Assembly: GCF_000967965.1 (NCBI RefSeq)
Contig: NZ_LACC01000029.1
Span: forward strand, 1-64,000
DNA length: 64,000 bases
Direction: 5' to 3'
Origin: Pseudomonas fluorescens
Lineage (GTDB): Bacteria; Pseudomonadota; Gammaproteobacteria; Pseudomonadales; Pseudomonadaceae
Made by a program: the position numbers and the translations under genes. Under the pieces are notes generated by a model, which saw only the letters and a program-made list of their open reading frames with translations, was not told the origin of the DNA and searched no databases. This document shows positions 16,619 to 26,126 of this stretch, piece after piece. How positions within the stretch are numbered: position 1 is the first letter of the stretch; each line of letters starts with the position of its first letter.

Positions 16619-17367
16619 ATCTTTACCCTTACTTGTTGTTTGACTCAGGGAGATGCGCGAACTGGAACGCTTGTGGCGAAAAAGTCCAGTGCATCTTCCC
16701 CCCGTATAAGGTGCCCCGGAGCGCGTGTTTGCGGCTCTCTGGCAGGCGAAAAAAGGCGCAACTATTCCGATGCAAGGAAGCGCCGTCTAATGCCGTAAAC
16801 GCCTACCCTATGCCGAATCGGCATGAGGTTTTTTTAGCGAAACGCGCGTCCCAACCGGTTCGAATACGACATTTCGGCAGGCATAAGTGCCGTGAACCGG
16901 CCATCACAGAGCAGATTGAACATTTTTTGAGCAGTGTCCGAGCGTTGATTTTTCAGCAAAATCCCGCAGGACGAAGGGAAAAATCGCGGCCAAAGAATGG
17001 TGATTTTTCTCGATATACGGTCGCAGATGAAACACCGGGAAAAGTATTTTCCGACGCAACAAGGATAAGGACGGGATAACAGTGATGAAATCGAGACGAG
17101 CGCTCTATTTCAATGTGTTGCTTGATCAAGCCCTTCGCAAGCCCGTCGAGCCTTGTCGGTCCGGCGAACTTGCGCAGTAGCTTTTCCTGACCCGGCCCTT
17201 GCGCAGGCACTCCCTGTACCCGTAGGTCACTGCGCCCCTGAAACAGGCAGAACGTCCCGACCCCTTGGTCATGCGCCGGCCTTCCTCAGGTGGCGCAGGT
17301 GGAAAGAGGCGCTGTGGCCTCCTTCGTGTACAAATTCTGTTCTATCAACCAGCCCTGCATGGGGGCC
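16619..17367. other. Gene-poor stretch upstream of gltP
   Basis: About 750 bases with no convincing gene on either strand. Seen in it: a small palindrome ATGCCGA-A-TCGGCAT (about 16811-16825) followed by a T run, and a possible 31-codon frame starting MKSRRALYFNVLLDQ at about 17084 on the plus strand with a modest ribosome site. Neither could be assigned. The gltP promoter must lie in the first 200 bases. Confidence 0.4.
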
Positions 17368-17457
17368 TCAGGCATGTAGGGGCAACGCCAGCCCGCATGC
17401 CATGGCACTACCGCCCAACAGCAGGGCGGCTGCCAGTGTCTTGAAAAACCCTCTCAT
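17368..17457 (-). CDS. Putative 29-residue hydrophobic peptide
   Basis: A short frame (MRGFFKTLAAALLLGGSAMA then CGLALPLHA) begins one base after the stop of the DUF1328 gene, with GAGG at good spacing inside that gene's end. The sequence is a signal peptide or single membrane segment with a terminal Cys-containing tail. Coupling to DUF1328 translation is the main support. Lipidation of the Cys is possible but the box AMAC is not ideal. Too short for a family call. Confidence 0.45.
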   Translation of the reverse strand: MRGFFKTLAAALLLGGSAMACGLALPLHA

Positions 17458-17458
17458 A

Positions 17459-17623
17459 TCAGCCTCGACCACGACGGCCAAAGAAGAAGGAGGCAATGAA
17501 CATCACCAGGAACACGACAAACAGAATCTTGGCGATACCCGTGGCGGTGCCCGCGATACCACCGAAGCCCAGTACAGCGGCGATGATGGCGATGATCAGG
17601 AATGTGATTGCCCAGCTCAACAT
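17459..17623 (-). CDS. DUF1328 small membrane protein (YtjA-like)
   Basis: A 54-residue protein beginning MLSWAITFLIIAIIAAVLG, with GFGGIAGTATGIAKILFVV and FLVMFIASFFFGRRG. Two membrane segments fill it, as in the DUF1328/YtjA family. The start at 17623 has AAGGAG eight bases upstream; a longer frame to 17674 lacks support. The position before algB matches PA5482 in P. aeruginosa. Function unknown; relatives are stress-inducible. Confidence 0.9.
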   Translation of the reverse strand: MLSWAITFLIIAIIAAVLGFGGIAGTATGIAKILFVVFLVMFIASFFFGRRGRG

Positions 17624-17695
17624 GGTGATTCTCCTTACGCTTCTGTTTAGAGGTGCTGCGTTTTCCCGGCGCATGGGGTGCGGCGGAAGTTTTGC

Positions 17696-17983
17696 CTAGA
17701 ACACCCAACGCTCCTGATGATGTATCTCACCCACAGGCCTGGCCTGGTCGACATCCATCATGCGCATCGGGGTGCTATCGGCCTGACCGCTGCTGACAGC
17801 ACTGAATTGGGTTTGGGTCGGATGCAGAGTCGACAGGCCTGGCGCTTCCGGCTGCCGGCTCTGCTCCCAGCGTAGAAACTGCTGGCCGCCGATCAGGGTG
17901 ATCAAAAGCGCCAGAACAGCAAACAGTTCTTGCTGGATATGCACAGGCCAGAGGTGCAGGTGGGCGGCACGTTGACGATTCAT
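17696..17983 (-). CDS. Hypothetical single-span membrane protein
   Basis: A 95-residue protein: MNRQRAAHLHLWPVHIQQ, one transmembrane helix (about 20-38, FAVLALLITLIGG), and a polar C-terminal tail rich in Ser/Gln/Thr and ending ERWVF. AGGAG lies at good spacing before 17983; the longer frame to 18067 has none. It is adjacent to and codirectional with DUF1328 but 72 bases away. No family is recognised. Confidence 0.6.
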   Translation of the reverse strand: MNRQRAAHLHLWPVHIQQELFAVLALLITLIGGQQFLRWEQSRQPEAPGLSTLHPTQTQFSAVSSGQADSTPMRMMDVDQARPVGEIHHQERWVF

Positions 17984-18418
17984 CCTGGAACTCCTACCTC
18001 TGGGGTCGGTATTCGATAGCGGGCGTTTTTTTAATGCCCTGGTTAACCAGACAATTGCAGAGCGCATGCCAGCCTTGATTCGAATTAATTACCTTTAATA
18101 TCAATATCTTATGAACATAAAAGAAAGCACTACGCGCGCATCCTGCACGATGCTCCTTGTGCCGTCGTGCGTATTGCACGACTGGTTTGAAGGAAGGCGT
18201 AAATTTTTTGAATTGAGAGGAGGGTGCGCAGGTCAGAAATTCACGCTGGCCGCTGGCAGAGACCGGGTATCTATCAAAAGACCCGCAAAATCAGGTGGCT
18301 AACCGACACATCGGATGAGAGCTACCCTGCCATGACAGGAATGGCTCAGAATCAATCATGCAACTTGCCCGATTTCTCCGAGACTAACTTAAGATCATTC
18401 ATTAAGGAGCGCAGGAAA
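17984..18418. promoter_or_regulatory. Divergent upstream region of algB and the small membrane gene
   Basis: This 435-base stretch has no gene. The middle (18080-18120) is AT-rich. A perfect inverted repeat, GTCGTGC-GTATT-GCACGAC, lies at 18164-18182. A related CTGCACGATG lies some 20 bases before it. The repeat looks like a regulator site, but neither the protein nor a promoter can be named from sequence. Confidence 0.4.
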
Positions 18419-19765
18419 ATGGAATCCGCCACTGAGCATCAAGGCCGCATTTTGCTGGTGGATGATGAGTCCGCCATCCTGCGTACCTTCCGTTACTGCC
18501 TCGAAGACGAAGGCTACAGCGTGGCCACCGCCACCAGTGCCGCGCAGGCAGAAGCCCTGTTGCAGCGGCAGGTCTTCGACCTGTGCTTCCTCGACTTGCG
18601 TCTGGGTGAAGACAACGGCCTCGATGTGCTGGCCCAGATGCGTATCCAGGCGCCCTGGATGCGGGTGGTGATCGTCACTGCCCACTCTGCCGTCGACACG
18701 GCGGTGGATGCGATTCAGGCCGGCGCCGCCGACTATCTGGTCAAACCGTGCAGCCCCGATCAATTGCGACTGGCAACCGCCAAGCAGCTGGAAGTCCGGC
18801 AACTGTCGGCCCGACTGGAAGCCCTGGAAGGCGAGGTGCGCAAGCCCAAGGATGGTCTGGACTCCCACAGCCCGGCCATGAAAGTGGTACTCGAAACCGC
18901 CCGCCAGGTTGCCACGACCGATGCCAATATCCTGCTTCTGGGTGAGTCCGGTACCGGCAAGGGCGAACTGTCCCAAGCCATTCACGGCTGGAGCAAACGC
19001 GCGAAGAAATCCTGCGTCACGATCAACTGCCCATCGCTGACTGCCGAGCTCATGGAAAGCGAACTCTTCGGCCACAGCCGCGGCGCCTTCACCGGCGCCA
19101 GCGAAAGCACCTTGGGCCGAGTCAACCAGGCTGACGGCGGGACGCTGTTTCTCGACGAGATCGGCGACTTTCCCCTGACATTGCAGCCTAAGCTGCTGCG
19201 TTTTATTCAGGACAAGGAATATGAGCGCGTCGGTGATCCGGTGACCCGCCGTGCCGATGTGCGCATCCTTGCGGCCACCAACCTCATCCTTGAGGACATG
19301 GTGCGCGACGGTCGCTTCCGTGAAGACCTGCTCTATCGCCTGAACGTCATTACCTTGCACCTGCCACCGCTACGCGAACGCCGCGAAGATATTCTTAACC
19401 TGGCCGACCGTTTCCTGGCGCGCTTCGTCAAGGAGTACGCCCGTCCCGCGCGCGCCTTCAGCGACGAGGCCCGGGAAGCACTGCTGGGCTATCGCTGGCC
19501 GGGCAACATCCGTGAGCTGCGCAACGTGATCGAGCGGGCGAGCATCATCTGTCCGCAGGAGCGGGTCGAGATCAGTCATCTGGGCATGGCCGAAACCCCG
19601 GTCAACAATGTACCGCGCATCGGCGCGGCACTGAGCCTGGATGAGCTGGAAAAGGCCCACATCGGCGCGATCCTCGCCACCGCCGACACCCTGGATCAAG
19701 CGGCGAAAACCCTGGGCATCGACGCCTCGACGCTGTACCGCAAACGCAAACAGTACAACTTGTGA
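18419..19765 (+). CDS. algB: NtrC-family response regulator AlgB
   Basis: The 448-residue protein has a receiver domain with phosphoacceptor D59 (CFLDLRLGED), an AAA+ sigma-54 interaction domain (Walker A GESGTGKG, GAFTGA loop, second region GGTLFLDEIGDF), and a Fis-type helix-turn-helix (AAKTLGIDASTLYRKRKQ). In P. aeruginosa AlgB activates alginate genes and controls quorum- and virulence-linked targets. The frame extends upstream, but 18419 with AAGGAG is the supported start. kinB follows after 10 bases, forming an operon. Confidence 0.95.
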   Translation: MESATEHQGRILLVDDESAILRTFRYCLEDEGYSVATATSAAQAEALLQRQVFDLCFLDLRLGEDNGLDVLAQMRIQAPWMRVVIVTAHSAVDTAVDAIQAGAADYLVKPCSPDQLRLATAKQLEVRQLSARLEALEGEVRKPKDGLDSHSPAMKVVLETARQVATTDANILLLGESGTGKGELSQAIHGWSKRAKKSCVTINCPSLTAELMESELFGHSRGAFTGASESTLGRVNQADGGTLFLDEIGDFPLTLQPKLLRFIQDKEYERVGDPVTRRADVRILAATNLILEDMVRDGRFREDLLYRLNVITLHLPPLRERREDILNLADRFLARFVKEYARPARAFSDEAREALLGYRWPGNIRELRNVIERASIICPQERVEISHLGMAETPVNNVPRIGAALSLDELEKAHIGAILATADTLDQAAKTLGIDASTLYRKRKQYNL

Positions 19766-19775
19766 GCAATAGCCG

Positions 19776-21566
19776 ATGAAACTGGCGCTGAAATTGCGGA
19801 CCCGGCTTTTCCTGAGCATCTCCGCACTGATCACCGTCGCGTTGCTCGGGCTCTTGCTCGGGCTGGTCAGCGTGATGCAGATGGCCGGCAGCCAGGAAGC
19901 ACTGATCCGCAGTAACTTCATCACCCTGGACCTGGGGCTCAAGCTGCGTCAGACCCTGGGTGATCAACTGATCATCATGCTCAGCGAGAAGCCTGACTCC
20001 GCCGCTTTCGCCGCCTCGAAGCAGCATTACTTCGAACTGCTGGAGGAAGGCATCGCCCAGGAGCCGGCAGAAACCGCAAGCGACTACGGCTTCAGAAAAG
20101 CCAAAGCCGACTACGAGAGTTTTATCCAGGCTTATGAAACGTCCCCGGACCCGTCGAATGTGCTTAGTAGCCACGACAACCTGACGGAAAAATTCAACGC
20201 GCTACGCAATGGTCTGATCGCCGAGCACAAGCGCGCGCTGGATAACATCAGCGATACCGAGCGCAAGGCCCGGGAACGGGCACTGCTGATTGCCGGGTTA
20301 CTTGGCCTGGTGGGTCTGGCGGTGCTGATCATCGGCTTCGTGACCGCGCAGGCCATCGCCCGGCGTTTCGGGGAGCCCATCGAGGCGTTGGCCAAGGCGG
20401 CGGACAATATCGGCCAGGGCAATTTCGATGTCACCCTGCCAATTTCTTCGGCGGTGGAACTGAACCAGCTGACCCGGCGTTTCGGGATCATGGCCCAGGC
20501 GCTGCGTGAACATCAGGCCACCAACGTCGATGAGCTGCTGGCCGGTCAGCAGCGTTTGCAGGCCGTGCTCGACAGCATCGACGACGGACTGCTGATGATC
20601 GACCGTCAGGGTCATCTAGAACACCTTAACCCGGTGGCTCAGCGTCAGCTGGGCTGGGAGTCCGATCGCCTGGGTCAGGGGTTGGGCACGGCGCTGGAGC
20701 GCCCCGAGCTCGATGAGCAGCTGCAACTGGTGCTGCGCGGCGGCACGCTGGAGCGGGCGCCGGAAGACTTGAGTGTTGAAGTCGATGGCGAGTCGCGACT
20801 GCTGACCTACAGCCTGACCCCGGTCAGCCATACCCAGGGTCATATTCTGGGTGCGGTAATGGTGCTGCATGACGTTACGGAACAGCGTGCCTTCGAACGG
20901 GTACGCAGCGAATTTGTATTGCGCGCCTCCCATGAATTGCGCACACCGGTCACCGGCATGCACATGGCCTTCGGATTGTTCCGTGAGCGTGCGCACTTTG
21001 CCCCGGACTCCCGGGAAGCCGACCTGCTCGATACCGTGAATGAAGAGATGCAGCGGCTGATGCAGTTGATCAATGATCTGCTGAATTTCTCCCGCTACCA
21101 GAACGGTTTGCAGAAGCTCACCCTGACACCGTGTTCCATCGAGGCGTTGCTGGAACAGGCTCGGTCCCGCTTTGCCACGGCGGCCGAAGAGAAGGAAATC
21201 AATCTGCTGGTGGAAGTGCAGGGACCTTTGCCGCGGTTGCAGGCCGACCAGCCACAACTGGAGCGGGTACTCGACAACTTGCTCGACAACGCCTTGCGTC
21301 ACACCGGCTCTGGCGGGCGAATACGCTTGCAGGCCCGGCGCCACGGCGACCGGGTCATCATCAGTGTCGAGGACAACGGTGAAGGCATTGCCTACGGTCA
21401 GCAGGGGCGGATCTTCGAGCCCTTCGTGCAGGTTGGACGCAAGAAGGGCGGGGCCGGACTCGGCCTGGCCTTGTGCAAGGAAATCGTGCAATTGCATGGC
21501 GGGCGGATAGGTGTCTATTCACGGCCGGGGCAGGGTACTCAGTTCTATATGACGCTGACCGTTTAG
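19776..21566 (+). CDS. kinB: Sensor histidine kinase KinB
   Basis: The 596-residue inner-membrane kinase has TM1 (about 11-34), a periplasmic sensor to about 168, TM2 (about 169-192), HAMP, PAS (about 253-370), HisKA with H386 in ASHELRTPV, and an HATPase domain (LDNLLDNALRHT, DNGEGI, GGAGLGLAL). It phosphorylates AlgB and is also its phosphatase in P. aeruginosa. The operon with algB supports the name. Its 3' end lies seven bases from the convergent EAL gene. Confidence 0.95.
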   Translation: MKLALKLRTRLFLSISALITVALLGLLLGLVSVMQMAGSQEALIRSNFITLDLGLKLRQTLGDQLIIMLSEKPDSAAFAASKQHYFELLEEGIAQEPAETASDYGFRKAKADYESFIQAYETSPDPSNVLSSHDNLTEKFNALRNGLIAEHKRALDNISDTERKARERALLIAGLLGLVGLAVLIIGFVTAQAIARRFGEPIEALAKAADNIGQGNFDVTLPISSAVELNQLTRRFGIMAQALREHQATNVDELLAGQQRLQAVLDSIDDGLLMIDRQGHLEHLNPVAQRQLGWESDRLGQGLGTALERPELDEQLQLVLRGGTLERAPEDLSVEVDGESRLLTYSLTPVSHTQGHILGAVMVLHDVTEQRAFERVRSEFVLRASHELRTPVTGMHMAFGLFRERAHFAPDSREADLLDTVNEEMQRLMQLINDLLNFSRYQNGLQKLTLTPCSIEALLEQARSRFATAAEEKEINLLVEVQGPLPRLQADQPQLERVLDNLLDNALRHTGSGGRIRLQARRHGDRVIISVEDNGEGIAYGQQGRIFEPFVQVGRKKGGAGLGLALCKEIVQLHGGRIGVYSRPGQGTQFYMTLTV

Positions 21567-21573
21567 GTCACCC

Positions 21574-23187
21574 TCACGCTTCATCATCCAGGCGCCGGCC
21601 TCCCCGACGCCGCCCCCGGGTAATCAATTCAGTGAACTGCACTGCGCTCAGCGCGCGGGCGAACAGCCAGCCTTGGCCAAACTTCACGCCTTCACTACAC
21701 AGGAACGCGGCCTGGGCCTCATGTTCGATGCCCTCGGCAATCACCTTCAGGTGCAGCGACTGGGCCATGTGAATGATGTGCGGGGCCACGCCGCTGCTGG
21801 CGGCGTCATGGCCAAGCGCATCAATGAACGCCTTGTCGATTTTCAGGCAATCGACCGGCAGGGTTTGCAAATAGGCGAGGCTGCAATAGCCGGTGCCAAA
21901 GTCATCGATCAACACCTGGTGCCCGACATCCCGCAGCGCTTGCAGGTTTTCCCGGGCCACCACCACATCGACCAGCCCGCGCTCGGTGACCTCAAAGGCA
22001 ATTTGCCGCGCAGCGACGTGGTGCAGGGTCAGCAACCGCGCCATCACCTGGCCAATCCGCGGAACCATCACATCACACGCAGCGAGATTGACCGAGATGT
22101 ACAGCTGCGGGTTGGCACGTAGCAACTGGCCGAGTTGCTCGAGCAGGCGTTGCAGGACGAAGTCCGTCATCTGGCGAATCTGCCCGGTGTTCTCCGCCAT
22201 CGGAATGAACAGGTCGGGACTGGTCAGGGTGCCGTCCGGCCTGCGCCAGCGCAGCAGCGCTTCAGCCCCGACACAGTTGCGGCTATCGAGGTCGAAGATC
22301 GGTTGATACAGCACCTGCAACTCGCCACGGCGAATCGCGCCGGTCAGTTCGGCGTCCAGCGACTGCCGCTGGCGTACCAGCAGAAACACCAGGAACCCAA
22401 CGCAGATGCCCAGCGCGAGGCTGGCCGGCAGCAACCACCACCAGACCGCCGGGATATGCATGCCGGTGCGTGGGCTGATCAACACCAATTGATACTCCGG
22501 GTTGTCGGTGGGCATCCGGTATATCAGGCGTGTCTGGGTGATCTGCAGCGCATCACGGTTTCTCGGTGGCCAGGCCTCGGCCGGCGGCCAGACCTGAGAA
22601 GCGCCGAGCACCGGAATTGCGCGCGCGCCATGGTCCAGGACTACCAGCAGACTGCTGCCCGGCGACAGGTCGACCATATCGGTCAAATGCCCGCGAGAGG
22701 TCGCCACCCGGAAATTCCCGCGCCCGAGCATCAGCGCGGCGCGGTTTTCATCGGGTTCGGTGGTGGTGTTGAGCCAATAGCTGTAAGTCGGGCCCTTGAT
22801 GTCTGGCGATCGACTCAGCGACAGCCCTTCCTGGCGAGGGCGATTGGAGCAGATTCGCGAGGAGTCCATGTAGGCGGCTTCGTAGACGAAGCGATAATTG
22901 AACGAAACCTGTTGCAAGGTTGCGATCATTTCAGCATCGCAACCGCGCAACGGTTGCGCTTCAAGATCGTCAAGGCTTTCACGCAGTTGCCCGAAAAGCT
23001 GTTCCAGACGGGCGAGGAAGCGTTCGCCCTGAGCATTCATTTCTTCGCTTTCGTTTTGCTCGACCTGGTGTATGGCGACGAACAGGCTTCCGGCCATCAA
23101 TAACGTTGCGCTCAAGACAGCAGACATCAGCCCCAGGAACCAGGGGCGATGGAACCAACTACGGAAGGTCTCTCGAGCAGCGGTCAT
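21574..23187 (-). CDS. CSS-motif EAL-domain cyclic-di-GMP phosphodiesterase
   Basis: The 537-residue protein has two membrane spans (about 17-38 and 246-270) bounding a periplasmic CSS-motif sensor domain (RGCDAEM, and SSRICSNR). The EAL domain follows, with motif AEALLRW and the catalytic loop DDFGTGYCSLAYL. CSS-EAL proteins are c-di-GMP phosphodiesterases controlled by periplasmic thiol redox in studied cases, with DsbA as a regulator of some. It is between kinB and ampDh2, where P. aeruginosa has no such gene to my recollection. Confidence 0.92.
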   Translation of the reverse strand: MTAARETFRSWFHRPWFLGLMSAVLSATLLMAGSLFVAIHQVEQNESEEMNAQGERFLARLEQLFGQLRESLDDLEAQPLRGCDAEMIATLQQVSFNYRFVYEAAYMDSSRICSNRPRQEGLSLSRSPDIKGPTYSYWLNTTTEPDENRAALMLGRGNFRVATSRGHLTDMVDLSPGSSLLVVLDHGARAIPVLGASQVWPPAEAWPPRNRDALQITQTRLIYRMPTDNPEYQLVLISPRTGMHIPAVWWWLLPASLALGICVGFLVFLLVRQRQSLDAELTGAIRRGELQVLYQPIFDLDSRNCVGAEALLRWRRPDGTLTSPDLFIPMAENTGQIRQMTDFVLQRLLEQLGQLLRANPQLYISVNLAACDVMVPRIGQVMARLLTLHHVAARQIAFEVTERGLVDVVVARENLQALRDVGHQVLIDDFGTGYCSLAYLQTLPVDCLKIDKAFIDALGHDAASSGVAPHIIHMAQSLHLKVIAEGIEHEAQAAFLCSEGVKFGQGWLFARALSAVQFTELITRGRRRGGRRLDDEA

Positions 23188-23263
23188 TGTGAAATATCCG
23201 AAGGATTACCAATGAGTTATAGCTGCTGATTGGAAAAAAGCCCTGACCGTCGGGCGGGCGTCA

Positions 23264-24043
23264 TTATTTTGTCTGATTCAACACCAACAGTAGCGCGGCA
23301 GTTTGTGCATCCGGAGTGCCATCGAAGCGCGCCGGACGGAAATGCATCTGAAATGCCGCGATCACATGTCGTGTCGCGACATCGAGCTCGCCGGTTTGTG
23401 GCGAGGCATAACCCAGGCGAGCCAACTGCGCCTGAAACCAGCTGATGCTCGGCAACTGCTCGGCGAACAGCATTTGCTGGCGCGCCACCGACTGTTCATT
23501 CGGCCAGATGCCCAAGCCTTCGGCGGCCAGACGCTTCCAGGGGAACAGTGGCCCCGGATCCAGCTTGCGCAAGGGTGCAATATCGCTATGGCCAATGATG
23601 TCGCGAGGCTTTGTGCCGTGACGTTTGCTGATGTCCTTGAGCAACACGATCAACGACTGGACCTGATCTTCAGTGTAGGGATACCACACGCGTCCGGTCG
23701 GGGTGTCCTTGAAGCCCGGGTTGACGATTTCGATACCGATGGAACTGGAGTTCAGCCAGGTCCGGCCATTCCACTCGCTCTCCCCGGCGTGCCAGGCCCG
23801 CACATTTTCATCCATCAGCTTGTAGATGGTGGCACCCTTGTCGTCGCCGATCAGGTAATGGCTGCTGACTTCACCGTGGGTCAGCAACTGCAACGAACGC
23901 TCCAGCGAGGCATTGGTGTAATGCACCACCACAAACTGTACGCGGCTATCGTAATTGGCCGAAGGGTGGCTGGTGTCGAAACGGGGACCGCTGGCACAGC
24001 CGGCAAGCACAATCAGCGATACGATCAGAGCAAAATATTTCAT
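23264..24043 (-). CDS. ampDh2: Lipid-anchored N-acetylmuramoyl-L-alanine amidase
   Basis: The 259-residue protein begins MKYFALIVSLIVLAGC with a lipobox (C16). An amidase_2 domain follows, with zinc-binding H41 (VVHYTN) and IGHSDIAPLRKLDPGPLFPW. A C-terminal peptidoglycan-binding region ends the protein (SWFQAQLARLGYASPQTG). The family cleaves the amide between muramic acid and the stem peptide. AmpDh2 in P. aeruginosa is periplasmic and membrane-anchored and helps repress ampC. The frame starts with TTG at 24064; the ATG at 24043 fits a lipoprotein better. Confidence 0.9.
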   Translation of the reverse strand: MKYFALIVSLIVLAGCASGPRFDTSHPSANYDSRVQFVVVHYTNASLERSLQLLTHGEVSSHYLIGDDKGATIYKLMDENVRAWHAGESEWNGRTWLNSSSIGIEIVNPGFKDTPTGRVWYPYTEDQVQSLIVLLKDISKRHGTKPRDIIGHSDIAPLRKLDPGPLFPWKRLAAEGLGIWPNEQSVARQQMLFAEQLPSISWFQAQLARLGYASPQTGELDVATRHVIAAFQMHFRPARFDGTPDAQTAALLLVLNQTK

Positions 24044-24146
24044 GGCGAAAGGCAGTACACGCAAGACAATAATGCAACAGTGTAACGTAATGCCTTGCGG
24101 GTGGACGGCAATCCCATCGAATTAAACAAAATGGAACAAATAACCG

Positions 24147-26126
24147 TCAGCTCGGTTCCACCCGGTTGCGGCCGGCATTTTTTGCGCGATACAGGGCCTG
24201 ATCGGCTCTTTTAAGCACCTGATCGCTATGTTCACCCGGCCTGAAGGCCGTCATCCCGATAGACACTGTGATGGTCACCGGCTCTCCCTTGAAGTGGAAC
24301 GGACAGGCCTCAATGGCGGCCCGCAAGCCTTCCAAGAACTTCAACCCTGCCGCCGGCACCGTGGATGGCATCAACAGCACAAACTCCTCACCGCCAAACC
24401 GGGCAATGAAATCCGTCCCGCGCAGCCGCTTGCGCAACACGCTGGCGATTATTTTCAGCACTTTGTCACCGGCCAGGTGCCCGTAGTTATCGTTGATACG
24501 CTTGAAATGATCGAGGTCGAGCATGGCCAGCAACAGCGTGTTGCCATGTTGCTGCCATTGTGTGACTTCGAGATCCAGCCGCTCGCTCCAGGCCGCGCGG
24601 TTGGGCAGCCCGGTCAACGGGTCGACCAATGCCTTCTGCCGTTGCTCTTCAAGGTGCTCGCGGTAACCCTGGGCCTCCTGCTCCATATGGGCGACCCGTT
24701 CGGCCAGGCTGTGCAGGCGCGCAGCGACCTCCTGCTCGCGTTCATCGCGCTGCTTCTGGTGCTGGTCCATGGTGCCCAGCAAGCCTTCGAGATGGTTTTC
24801 CAGTACGTGCTTGAGATCTTCCAGGTCCGCGGCTTCCTGCATGCTGCTTTGCAGGCCATCGACCTGTTCGCGGATCTGCGTGTCCATCTGCCGCGCGGCC
24901 GAACGATTGTCGGCGTGTCCGGCGGTGGCGGCCTGCAAGTTGCTCTGGAAGGACTCGAGGCGCTCGTTCAGCCGTTGCAGATAGACTTCGAACTCGTGCT
25001 GGCCGCTGTCGGTAATGGCCAGCATCAAGGTGGCGAAATCGTCGAGGATCGGCAGCAACTCGTACCAGTTCAGACCGTTTTTCAGACGATCGCGCATGGA
25101 TTCGGCTTGCGGGCGATGGCGCTCGGGCAATGTCAGGTCGTCGAGCAGCCCCAGCAGCGTGTCTTCGATGTGGCTGGCCACCGAGCTATAGGAGGGCTCA
25201 GGGGAATCCGGGAGTGCATAGAGGATGTCGTGTTCAGCTGACGCCTGATCGACAGCGGCCACGTCCTCCATGGGCATCGGAGGTAATGACAAGCTATCCG
25301 GCGATGTTTGCGCGGTCAGCTCGTCGGGGTTTGTTTCCGACTCGGGAGGCGTCGCGATGGTTTCCGGGGTCGGTTGCTCGGCCGGTCCGGTTTCTGCCGC
25401 GGCGGCACTGGCCGGTTGAGGCTCCGTAGGAGGAGGGGCAAAAGCCACGACTGCCGGAGCAGGCGCAGCCACGGTTGGCTTGGTCGGCGCAGACTCGCCT
25501 TCAACTCGCTCAGCAGGGGGTCTATCGAAAGTTGCCGCAGGGGCCGCGGCTACAGAGGCCAGGCCAGGAGATGTAGCCGCTGATGCCACCGTCTCCTCCG
25601 CCTCACGACCGCCGAACAACCGCTGCAGCAAGCCCGGCCGGCCGTACTCCGTCGGGGTCTCCAGCTGGCTCAGGGCCTTGCCCTGCAAGCCACTCAGCTC
25701 GCTGAGCAGCAAGGGTATCTCACGTGCCTGACTGACCCGCGCATCCAGTTGCTTGGCGAAACTCTTGAGTGGCCGGCTCACATCCCGCGGCAGCGGCAAT
25801 GTTTGCAGTTGCGTGACCAGCGCGGTCAGGGCGGCACTGGTCTGGTTGACCCGGGTTTCCCGACGCTGCTCCGAGTCGAGCACGGCTTTTTCCAGGCGTG
25901 GAATCAGCGCGGCCAGACCAGCGTCCATGTCATCGGTGCGCACGACCTCGCGCATTTCCTTCATGCATTGGTCAACGGCGCGGTCAGTACCTTCCGCCGC
26001 CAGGGTGCTGCGCACCAGCCCGCGACGCAGCAAGTCGAGCCGCGCGTCCCAGCGACGTTCGAGCTTTTCCTGTTGTTCGATGCTTTTGAGGTATTTCTCT
26101 TTCCAGCGCTGTGCTTCGTCGCTCAT
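24147..26126 (-). CDS. dgcH: GGDEF-domain diguanylate cyclase (DgcH-like)
   Basis: The 659-residue protein has a charged N-terminal helical region, a long Pro/Ala-rich low-complexity linker (about 175-290), a second helical region with coiled-coil character (about 320-500), and a C-terminal GGDEF domain. The active site is GGEEF (about 582-587), with DPLTGLPNRAAW at the domain start. It makes c-di-GMP from GTP. No transmembrane segment is seen. Position matches PA5487 (DgcH). An I-site RxxD could not be identified with confidence. It overlaps the endonuclease gene by four bases. Confidence 0.88.
   Translation of the reverse strand: MSDEAQRWKEKYLKSIEQQEKLERRWDARLDLLRRGLVRSTLAAEGTDRAVDQCMKEMREVVRTDDMDAGLAALIPRLEKAVLDSEQRRETRVNQTSAALTALVTQLQTLPLPRDVSRPLKSFAKQLDARVSQAREIPLLLSELSGLQGKALSQLETPTEYGRPGLLQRLFGGREAEETVASAATSPGLASVAAAPAATFDRPPAERVEGESAPTKPTVAAPAPAVVAFAPPPTEPQPASAAAAETGPAEQPTPETIATPPESETNPDELTAQTSPDSLSLPPMPMEDVAAVDQASAEHDILYALPDSPEPSYSSVASHIEDTLLGLLDDLTLPERHRPQAESMRDRLKNGLNWYELLPILDDFATLMLAITDSGQHEFEVYLQRLNERLESFQSNLQAATAGHADNRSAARQMDTQIREQVDGLQSSMQEAADLEDLKHVLENHLEGLLGTMDQHQKQRDEREQEVAARLHSLAERVAHMEQEAQGYREHLEEQRQKALVDPLTGLPNRAAWSERLDLEVTQWQQHGNTLLLAMLDLDHFKRINDNYGHLAGDKVLKIIASVLRKRLRGTDFIARFGGEEFVLLMPSTVPAAGLKFLEGLRAAIEACPFHFKGEPVTITVSIGMTAFRPGEHSDQVLKRADQALYRAKNAGRNRVEPS

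Noticed and set aside
14945..16798. 617-codon frame antisense to gltP and the SpmAB-like gene
   Set aside because: It runs across two genes and an intergenic terminator; the product is low complexity with runs of His, Asp and Gln.
16953..17210. 85-codon minus-strand frame in the gene-poor stretch
   Set aside because: No family, no good ribosome site and no codon signal; it could still be tested by conservation.
18120..18180. Sigma-54 promoter before algB
   Set aside because: No GG/GC pair at -24/-12 spacing fits the consensus well enough.
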